Part shown: in pieces, positions 45,305 through 51,704 of the stretch
Position numbering within the stretch: the first letter of the stretch is position 1
Layout of the letters: every line of letters begins with the position of its first letter
Assembly: GCF_008271465.1 (NCBI RefSeq)
Contig: NZ_VMDU01000003.1
Coordinates: 1 to 64,000, forward strand
Direction: 5' to 3'
DNA length: 64,000 nucleotides
Source: Tabrizicola flagellatus
GTDB taxonomy: Bacteria; Pseudomonadota; Alphaproteobacteria; Rhodobacterales; Rhodobacteraceae
Program-made: the position numbers and the translations under genes
The notes under the pieces: model-generated
Told to the model about the DNA's origin: nothing
The model's input: only the letters and a program-made list of their open reading frames with translations
The model's database searches: none

Positions 45305-46219
45305 CTACCCTGTGGCGCGGCGCAGGTCGTCGCGGATCTGCCCGGCCATGAAGTCGGTGAAGAGCTGCACCTTGGGGTCCTTGAGCCTTCGGTGCTGGCT
45401 GAGCGCGGACAGCTGGATCGGCAGCGGCGGGGTCTCGGTCGCGACGGGGACGAGGCGCCCCTCGCGCAGGTGCTCGGCCACCTCGAACACGGGTTTCAGC
45501 ACGATCCCGCGCCCGTCCAGCGCCCAGCCGGTCAGCACGTCGCCGTCATCCGACTCGAATGGCCCGGTGATCTCGAACCGGCGCGGGCCTTCGGCGGTTT
45601 GCAGGGTCCACTGGAATTCCTTCGCGCCGGGATAGCGCAGGTTCAGGCAATCGTGCCGGTCGGCGACCAGCGCCGCGCCATCGGCCGGCATCCCGCGGCG
45701 GGCGACATAGGCGGGCGAAGCGCACAGCAGGCGCGGACAATCGGCGATGGTGCGGACCTTGAGCGTGGAATCCTCCAGAAGCCCGAGGTGAAAGGCCACG
45801 TCGATGCCTTCGGCCACCACGTCCACCCCCCGGTCCGACAGCCGCAGCCGCACGTCGATCTGGGGGTAGAGATCCTTGAAGACCGGCACTCTGGGCGCGA
45901 TCAGCCGCCGGCCGATCCCCAGCGGTGCCGCGACGAAGATGGTGCCGCGCGGGTTCTGCGTCACGTCCATCACCGCCGCTTCGGCATCGTCGATCGCTTC
46001 CAGCACCCGCCGCGCGCCGTCATAGAAGATGCGGCCGTTCTCGGTCGGTTGCAGGCTGCGCGTGGTGCGGCTGAACAGGCGGACGCCGAGGTGCTTCTCC
46101 AGCTCCGATATCCGGGCCGAGGCGACGGCGGGGGAGGTGCGCTGATCGCGGGCAGCGGCCGACATGCTGCCCAGTTCATAGACGCGGACGAACATGCGGA
46201 TGTTGTTGACGTAGGACAT
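45305..46219 (-). CDS. LysR family transcriptional regulator
   Basis: A 304-residue LTTR. The N-terminal winged helix-turn-helix is NIRMFVRVYELGSMSAAARD to GVRLFSRTTRSLQPTENG (about 5-62), followed by a periplasmic-binding-protein-like effector domain. It is transcribed divergently from puuD, the classic arrangement for an autoregulated LysR protein controlling its neighbour. A urate-pathway ligand is likely but not proven. Its effector domain resembles the CrgA/AaeR-type subgroup. Confidence 0.92.
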   Translation of the reverse strand: MSYVNNIRMFVRVYELGSMSAAARDQRTSPAVASARISELEKHLGVRLFSRTTRSLQPTENGRIFYDGARRVLEAIDDAEAAVMDVTQNPRGTIFVAAPLGIGRRLIAPRVPVFKDLYPQIDVRLRLSDRGVDVVAEGIDVAFHLGLLEDSTLKVRTIADCPRLLCASPAYVARRGMPADGAALVADRHDCLNLRYPGAKEFQWTLQTAEGPRRFEITGPFESDDGDVLTGWALDGRGIVLKPVFEVAEHLREGRLVPVATETPPLPIQLSALSQHRRLKDPKVQLFTDFMAGQIRDDLRRATG

Positions 46220-46248
46220 TCTTCGTCCCCGCTTGAAAGTGATCCGGG

Positions 46249-46287
46249 CTTTCGATGGATTAACAGAAAGGTCCCGCGAGGTATAGC
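46249..46287 (+). promoter_or_regulatory. puuD promoter with overlapping LysR-type box
   Basis: TTAACA (46260-46265), 16-bp spacer, TATAGC (46282-46287) gives a good promoter 28 bp before puuD. CTTTC-N12-GAAAG (46249-46270) is an inverted repeat with T and A at LTTR-like spacing and covers the -35. An additional GAAAG half-site lies at 46235-46239. Confidence 0.55.
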
Positions 46288-46314
46288 GTCTCGCAAAACC
46301 GGGAGGGACGGGCG

Positions 46315-47547
46315 ATGTATGACTGGGTCGTTCTGTGGGAATGGGTCGAGATCGCGGCCCGCTGGCTGCATGTGATCACGGCCATCGCCTGGATCGGGTC
46401 GAGCTTCTATTTCATCGCGCTGGACCTTGGCCTGCACCGCGACCGCAACCTGGCAAGCGGCGCGGATGGCGAGGAGTGGCAGGTCCATGGCGGAGGGTTC
46501 TACCATATCCAGAAATACCTGGTGGCGCCCGCGGCGATGCCCGATCACCTGGTCTGGTTCAAATGGGAAAGCTATGCGACCTGGCTGTCGGGTTTCGCCA
46601 TGCTGGTTCTGGTCTATTACCTCGGGGCCGAGCTGTTCCTGATCGATCCCACGGTGATGGAGCTGTCGGTCTGGCAGGCCGTCGCCATCTCCATCGCCTC
46701 GCTGGCCTTCGGCTGGGTGGTCTACAACACCTTGTGCAAGGTCTTCGTCAACGCCGACCAGAACCTGTTGATGCTGGCGCTGTTCGCGGTGCTGGTGGGC
46801 ATGGCCTGGTTCTACACCCAGGTCTTCAGCGGCCGGGCGGCGATGCTGCACTTGGGGGCCTTCACCGCCAGCATCATGACCGGGAACGTCTTCTTCATCA
46901 TCATGCCCAATCAGCGCGTGGTGGTGGCCGACCTGAAGGCCGGCCGCAAGCCGGACCCGAAATACGGCAAGATCGCCAAGCAGCGGTCCACCCACAACAA
47001 CTATCTGACCCTGCCGGTCATCTTCCTGATGCTGTCCAACCACTACCCGCTGGTCTTTGCCACCGAATACAACTGGATCATCGCGAGCCTCGTCTTCCTG
47101 ATGGGGGTGACGATCCGGCACTGGTTCAACACCCGGCATGCAAGGAAGGGCAATCCGCACTGGACCTGGGGGGTGACGGCGATCCTGTTCCTGGTCATCG
47201 CCTGGCTGTCCACCGCGCCGATGCGCGCGGCCGAGGGCGAGGCGAAGCTGGAGGGCGCGGCGCTGGTCTATGCCTCAAGCCCCGGCTTCGAGGAGGTGGT
47301 GGGGATCGTGCAGGGCCGTTGCAGCATGTGCCACGCGGCCGAGCCGGGCTGGGAAGGGCTTCACTGGCCGCCGAAGGGGGTCGTGCTGGAGACCGAGTCC
47401 CAGATCGCGCACGAGGCCCGGCGGATCTACCTGCAGGCCGGCATCACCCACGCGATGCCGCCGGGCAACCTGAGCTACATGGAGCCCGAGGAACGGGCGG
47501 CGATCGTGGAGTGGTTCCGCAAGGCGGGGACGCAGGACCCGATCTGA
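46315..47547 (+). CDS. puuD: membrane urate oxidase PuuD with C-terminal cytochrome c domain
   Basis: A 410-residue integral membrane enzyme oxidising urate to 5-hydroxyisourate without H2O2 production. Eight or so helices span 10-310, with the conserved RWLHVITAIAWIGSSFYFIALD start and several His residues. The C-terminal domain (about 320-410) carries a heme c motif CSMCH (Cys336, Cys339, His340) and a Met in AMPPGN, giving a route for electrons to the respiratory chain. It is divergent from the LysR gene and followed by a terminator-like repeat. Confidence 0.95.
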   Translation: MYDWVVLWEWVEIAARWLHVITAIAWIGSSFYFIALDLGLHRDRNLASGADGEEWQVHGGGFYHIQKYLVAPAAMPDHLVWFKWESYATWLSGFAMLVLVYYLGAELFLIDPTVMELSVWQAVAISIASLAFGWVVYNTLCKVFVNADQNLLMLALFAVLVGMAWFYTQVFSGRAAMLHLGAFTASIMTGNVFFIIMPNQRVVVADLKAGRKPDPKYGKIAKQRSTHNNYLTLPVIFLMLSNHYPLVFATEYNWIIASLVFLMGVTIRHWFNTRHARKGNPHWTWGVTAILFLVIAWLSTAPMRAAEGEAKLEGAALVYASSPGFEEVVGIVQGRCSMCHAAEPGWEGLHWPPKGVVLETESQIAHEARRIYLQAGITHAMPPGNLSYMEPEERAAIVEWFRKAGTQDPI

Positions 47548-47552
47548 GCGGC

Positions 47553-47592
47553 AAGACTCTTCGAAGAGTTTTGCAAGTTCCTTCGAGGGAAT
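47553..47592. repeat. double TTCGAA palindrome between convergent genes, copy 2
   Basis: ACTCTTCGAAGAGT (47556-47569), extended by wobble and A-T pairs, and TTCCTTCGAGGGAA (47578-47591). It has the same layout as 25652-25697, again in the gap between two convergent genes (puuD and the GFA gene). Confidence 0.72.
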
Positions 47593-47597
47593 TTGCC

Positions 47598-47990
47598 TCA
47601 GCCCTCGGACCGCCCGGTGCTTTCCCGGTCCTTCGGATACTGCCGCAGGCCCGGAAATCCGGGCAGCCAGTCCTCGCGCCGGATGGTCCAAAGCTCGTAG
47701 GTCGGGCGGAACCGGGACGGTTCGTCCAGGCTGCCGAGGTTGATGCCGATCTCGTCACCGATATGGGCATAGACCTGCGAGCCGCAGGTCGGGCAGAAGC
47801 TGCGGTCGCGGTAGTGACGGGCCTCGCCGGTGATGGTCACGGCGGTTTCGGGGTAGATCGCGGAGGCGTGGAACAGGGCGCCGTGGCTCTTGCGGCAGTC
47901 CATACAATGGCACAGGCCGACGCGCCATGGCTGGCCCCTTGCGGCAAAGCGCAAGGCCCCGCAGAGGCAGCCGCCGGTGACCTGGTCCAT
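47598..47990 (-). CDS. GFA family protein (glutathione-dependent formaldehyde-activating enzyme fold)
   Basis: A 130-residue zinc protein of the Gfa/CENP-V fold: GGCLCGALRF, CHCMDCRKSHGALF and FCPTCGSQVY provide the cysteines for structural and catalytic zinc. Most members are not formaldehyde enzymes, so function is open. The ATG at 47990 follows GGGGGGAAAG; longer frames run into repeat copy C and are rejected. Confidence 0.88.
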   Translation of the reverse strand: MDQVTGGCLCGALRFAARGQPWRVGLCHCMDCRKSHGALFHASAIYPETAVTITGEARHYRDRSFCPTCGSQVYAHIGDEIGINLGSLDEPSRFRPTYELWTIRREDWLPGFPGLRQYPKDRESTGRSEG

Positions 47991-47997
47991 CTTTCCC

Positions 47998-48072
47998 CCC
48001 CCGCTCGTCGTTCGACTTCGTCGCTCCTCGCTGTGCCCCGCCGACGAGAAGCCGAAGGCGCACGAGGAGGGT
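47998..48072. repeat. palindromic repeat element, copy C
   Basis: Occupies the gap between the sulfotransferase stop and the GFA start. Arms CCGCTCGTCGTTCGACTTCG and GACGAGAAGCCGAAGGCGCA form an imperfect palindrome. The right arm would read DEKPKAHEEG on the plus strand, matching copies A, B and D. Orientation is opposite to copy A. Confidence 0.72.
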
Positions 48073-48891
48073 TCAGTCGCCCAGTTTCGCGTGCACCTCG
48101 TCCAGATCGACCGGACCCTTCGGCATCTTGTTGGCCGGGTTCTCGAAGTCATAGCGGAACAGCTGGAAGTCGCGCTTGTAGATCTCCCACATCAGGTGCA
48201 TCGAGAGATCGTCGAAATAGGCCTCGACCGGATGGGCGCGTTTCGGACCGTGGCCTTCGCTTTCGTTGAAGCGGGGGATCTGCGCCAGGTCCACGGGGTG
48301 CCGCGTCTCGATGTTGTCCAGCACCACCTGCATCCCGGCGTTGAACGCCTCGGTGAAGAAGATGTGGTTGTAGCGTCCGCCGTTGACGATGAAGGTCGAG
48401 ATGTGCCCCGACATGGCCGACCAGTGGATGTCGGGCTCCATCGGTTTCTTCCAGCGGATCGTGTCGCGCGCGAAAAGAAGGAACCGGCGGAAGCTGGCGA
48501 TCTGGTCGAAGTCCTGCTTGCCGTCCTCGCCGCCCACCTCGATCCCGTATTTCTGGATCAGCAGCGGCACGAGATTGCCGCGGTAGCGCCGTCCATTGCG
48601 CTGGATGCCGCAGATCTTGTCGAAGAAGGACGACAGGATGCGCGTGTAGGGGTTCCTCACGCAGGTGAAGGCAAAGACCTTGCGCGCGCGCACCGTGCGT
48701 TCGATGATCGGCTGGCTGGCCTCCTGCGCCCATTTGTGCAGGCCGGTGGTGGAATCGTGGATGTCACCGTCGAAGAACCGGCCGTGGTCCGAGTAGTACA
48801 TGATCTGCCCGATGGTCGAGCAGGCGCATTTGGGCACCACCCGGTAGACGACGCTTTCGCTTTCCGTCATCCATGTTCCGGGAAAACCCAT
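48073..48891 (-). CDS. sulfotransferase family 2 protein (carbohydrate sulfotransferase-like)
   Basis: A 272-residue PAPS-dependent sulfotransferase. The 5'-phosphosulfate loop is VPKCACSTIG (residues 19-28) and the 3'-phosphate-binding motif is CVRNPYTRILSSF (77-89), the pattern of chondroitin/HNK-1 type enzymes. It lies head to head with the GT14/DUF5928 glycosyltransferase (145 bp apart), suggesting both modify one surface polysaccharide. No signal or membrane segment is seen, so it would work in the cytoplasm. Confidence 0.88.
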   Translation of the reverse strand: MGFPGTWMTESESVVYRVVPKCACSTIGQIMYYSDHGRFFDGDIHDSTTGLHKWAQEASQPIIERTVRARKVFAFTCVRNPYTRILSSFFDKICGIQRNGRRYRGNLVPLLIQKYGIEVGGEDGKQDFDQIASFRRFLLFARDTIRWKKPMEPDIHWSAMSGHISTFIVNGGRYNHIFFTEAFNAGMQVVLDNIETRHPVDLAQIPRFNESEGHGPKRAHPVEAYFDDLSMHLMWEIYKRDFQLFRYDFENPANKMPKGPVDLDEVHAKLGD

Positions 48892-49036
48892 GCCAATCGT
48901 CCTTCTTCAGCCAATCCTGCCCGCGCAATCACAAACCGCGATTGCGGCAATCAAGCAGACATATTCGGGCTTTTCAAGGAAGCACCGGGCAGTCTAACCA
49001 GTCAGGGCCGGCCTTTGCCGGGCATTCCCAGGACCC

Positions 49037-50614
49037 ATGACGCAGATCGCCTTCATCCTTCTCTGCCACAAGGACCCCGACGGCGTCATCGCCCAGACCT
49101 TGCGGCTGACCGAGGTCGGGGATTGCGTCTCGATCCATTTCGACGCGCGGTCCTCGCAGGCCGACTATGCCCGCATCCGCACCGCGCTTGCGGGTAACCC
49201 GCGGGTCACCTTCGCCCGCCGCCGCATCCGCTGCGGCTGGGGGGAATGGAGCCTGGTGGCCGCCACGCTGGAAGCCGTGCGCGCCGCGTTGACCGACTTT
49301 CCGGGGGCCACGCATTTCTACATGCTGTCCGGCGACTGCATGCCGATCAAGACGGCGGAATTCGCGCATGCCTTCCTGGAACGCGAGGATGCCGACTACA
49401 TCGAAAGCTTCGATTTCTTCGGATCGGACTGGATAAAGACCGGGATCAAGGAGGAACGGCTGATCTACCGCCACTGGTTCAACGAACGCCAGCGCAAGTG
49501 GTGGTTCTACAAGTCGCTGGAGCTGCAGCAGAAATTCGGCCTGTCGCGAAAGATCCCCGAGGACCTGCAGATGCGTATCGGCAGCCAGTGGTGGTGCCTG
49601 CGCCGCCGGACGGTCGAGGCGGTGCTGGATTTCCTGAAGCGCCGCCCGGACATCCCGCGCTTCTTCTCCACCACCTGGATCCCGGACGAGACCTTCTTCC
49701 AGACCCTCGTCGCCCACCTCGTGCCCGACCGCGAGATCTGCTCGCGCACGCTCACGTTCCTGATGTTCACCGACTACGGCATGCCGGTGACCTTCTACGA
49801 CGACCATCACGACCTGCTGCTGGCGCAGGGCTATCTCTTCGCCCGCAAGATCAGTCCCGAGGCGAAGGCGCTGAAGGACCGGCTTGGGGCTCTGTATGCC
49901 GAGACCGGACGGCAGTTCGCGATCTCGGACGAGGGGCGGCGGCAGTTCGCCTATCTCACCTCGCGCGGGAGGGAGGGGCGGCGCTTCGCCCGGCGGTTCT
50001 GGGAGGTGGAGGCGAGCATCGGCCGCAACCGCACCCTGATGGTGGTGGCCTGCAAGAAATGGCACGTCGCCAAGCGGCTGGCCGACCGGGTGCAGGGGCT
50101 GACGGGGATCCCGGCGGTGCATTACCTGTTCAACGAACAGGCGACGCCCCTGCCGGACCTGGGCGGGATCGAGACCACGCTGGAAAAGCGCATGCGCCAT
50201 CGCCGGGCGCTGGTCAGGATGCTGTTCGAGCACTGGCAGACCGACCAGCTGCTGCTCTGCGTCGATCCGGGCAGCATCGAGCTGATCGAGGACTTCGCCC
50301 ATGACCGGGCGCAGATGCGGCTTCTGGAGATCGACTGCCAGTTCAGCGACGACTACCTGGTCGGCCATGCGCGCCGGGTGGGGCTGGCCGGACCCGAGAC
50401 GCCGGTATCGGCGATGGACCAGTTGCTGCCGACCATCCGCTACGACGTGAAGTTCGAAAGCGAAAGGCTGCGCGATCTGGATCTGGCGGGTCACAGCCGG
50501 TTGCGTCAGACTGCCGGGGTGGCCGAGAATGCCGCGGTGCTGGCCGACTTCCTCGAGATCCCGGCCGAGACCGCGCGCGAGATTGCCGCGACCGATTATC
50601 TATTCGTGGATTGA
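49037..50614 (+). CDS. GT14-like (core-2/I-branching) glycosyltransferase with C-terminal DUF5928
   Basis: A 525-residue protein. The N-terminal 270 residues match beta-1,6-N-acetylglucosaminyltransferase-type enzymes: IAFILLCHKDPD, HFDARS, GWGEWSLVAATLEAVRAAL, HFYMLSGDCMPIK and the acceptor region SQWWCLRR, then WIPDETFFQTL. The rest (about 300-525) is DUF5928, beginning near RNRTLMVVACKKWHVAKRLA, a P-loop-like sulfotransferase or kinase-type region of unknown role. No membrane anchor is visible. Partnered with the divergent sulfotransferase. Donor and acceptor unknown. Confidence 0.85.
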   Translation: MTQIAFILLCHKDPDGVIAQTLRLTEVGDCVSIHFDARSSQADYARIRTALAGNPRVTFARRRIRCGWGEWSLVAATLEAVRAALTDFPGATHFYMLSGDCMPIKTAEFAHAFLEREDADYIESFDFFGSDWIKTGIKEERLIYRHWFNERQRKWWFYKSLELQQKFGLSRKIPEDLQMRIGSQWWCLRRRTVEAVLDFLKRRPDIPRFFSTTWIPDETFFQTLVAHLVPDREICSRTLTFLMFTDYGMPVTFYDDHHDLLLAQGYLFARKISPEAKALKDRLGALYAETGRQFAISDEGRRQFAYLTSRGREGRRFARRFWEVEASIGRNRTLMVVACKKWHVAKRLADRVQGLTGIPAVHYLFNEQATPLPDLGGIETTLEKRMRHRRALVRMLFEHWQTDQLLLCVDPGSIELIEDFAHDRAQMRLLEIDCQFSDDYLVGHARRVGLAGPETPVSAMDQLLPTIRYDVKFESERLRDLDLAGHSRLRQTAGVAENAAVLADFLEIPAETAREIAATDYLFVD

Positions 50615-50619
50615 CCGAC

Positions 50620-50991
50620 ATGAGCTGGACCTATGACCCGACCAACATCTTCGCCCGCATCCTGCGCGGCGAGATCCCGAACAAGACGGTGATGGAGACG
50701 CCGCACACGCTGGTCTTTCACGACATCCATCCCCAGGCGCCGGTGCATGTGCTGGTGATCCCGAAGGGGGCCTATGTCAGCCTCGACCATTTCTCGGCCG
50801 AGGCGACCGAGGCCGAGATCGTCGATTTCCACCGCACGGTGGCCAAGGTCTGCGCGATCCTGGGGCTCACGGGCGAAGAAGGGTTCCGCGCGATCGCCAA
50901 TGCCGGGGCGAACGGGCACCAGGAGGTGCCGCATTACCACCTGCATATCCTGGGCGGGCGGCCGCTGGGCCGGATGCTGGAGCGCGTCTGA
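50620..50991 (+). CDS. HIT family protein (HinT-like purine nucleoside phosphoramidase)
   Basis: A 123-residue histidine-triad protein with NIFARILRGEIPNKTV at the start and the catalytic HxHxHxx motif in EVPHYHLHILGGRPLG. It would hydrolyse AMP-lysine or adenosine phosphoramidates. ATG at 50620 begins six bases after the glycosyltransferase stop; a TTG overlapping that stop (50611) is a weaker alternative. Confidence 0.93.
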   Translation: MSWTYDPTNIFARILRGEIPNKTVMETPHTLVFHDIHPQAPVHVLVIPKGAYVSLDHFSAEATEAEIVDFHRTVAKVCAILGLTGEEGFRAIANAGANGHQEVPHYHLHILGGRPLGRMLERV

Positions 50992-51058
50992 TCCCGCAGG
51001 ATCCGGGTCGCCCGGCGGGGCGTCGCGGGGCATCTTCCGGCCAGACACGGAGGATGCG

Positions 51059-51517
51059 ATGCGATTTCTTGCGATCCCGACCGACCAGGTGCGGCAGTTT
51101 CAGGCTGGCGGTGCGGATGCCAATGGCCAGGTGCCGGAACGGAAACGGTCGGAGGGGGACGGCAATCCCTGCCGGCATTGCCTGCGGATGATCCCGGAGG
51201 GGGCGGGGATGCTGGTCCTCGCCTACCGGCCCTTCCCGGCGCTGCAGCCCTATGCCGAGGTGGGGCCGATCTTCCTGTGCGCCGATCCCTGCGCGGCCGG
51301 GGGCGGGGCGGGGCTGCCGGAGATGCTGGCCGCGCCCGACTACATCCTGCGGGGCTACGGGAACGACGACCGGATCGTCTATGGCACCGGGGGCGTGGTT
51401 GCGACCGCGGCGATCCCGGCGCGGGCGGCGGAGCTTCTGGCGGACGCGCGGGTGGCCTATCTGCATGTCCGGTCGGCCCGGAACAATTGCTACCAGTGCC
51501 GGATCGAGCGCGCCTGA
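51059..51517 (+). CDS. DUF1203 domain protein
   Basis: A 152-residue protein of the DUF1203 family: MRFLAIPTDQVRQFQAGGAD, CRHCLRMIPEGAGMLVLAYRPF, GPIFLCADPC and the C-terminal VRSARNNCYQCRIERA. The cysteines suggest metal binding. GGAGG precedes the ATG. Function unknown. It follows hinT by 67 bp on the same strand. Confidence 0.85.
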   Translation: MRFLAIPTDQVRQFQAGGADANGQVPERKRSEGDGNPCRHCLRMIPEGAGMLVLAYRPFPALQPYAEVGPIFLCADPCAAGGGAGLPEMLAAPDYILRGYGNDDRIVYGTGGVVATAAIPARAAELLADARVAYLHVRSARNNCYQCRIERA

Positions 51518-51560
51518 CCTCGGGGTCCGGGCGGAGCGGCTGGCGCCGCAAGCCTGTGCT

Positions 51561-51645
51561 CTCGGCCGCGCGCAAGGCGCGCGACCGAGGCTGACGAGGG
51601 GCGCTGCCCCTCGAGCTCCCCGGAGTATTTGGGCAAAGGGCAAGC
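51561..51645 (+). repeat. hairpin pair plus GGAGTATTTG element, copy 2
   Basis: A 13-position GC stem with one mismatch (51561-51589, CTCGGCCGCGCGC-AAG-GCGCGCGACCGAG in two halves), a perfect 7-bp stem GAGGGGC-GCT-GCCCCTC (51596-51612), then CTCCCCGGAGTATTTGGGCAAAG. It lies between the convergent DUF1203 and polA genes and may terminate both. The GGAGTATTTG block is shared with 18589 and 61456. Confidence 0.6.
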
Positions 51646-51704
51646 AGCAGGGGAAGTGACGCGGGGCGGCCTTGCGTCTGCGTGCTGTGCGGCCCGGGCG
51701 TGGT

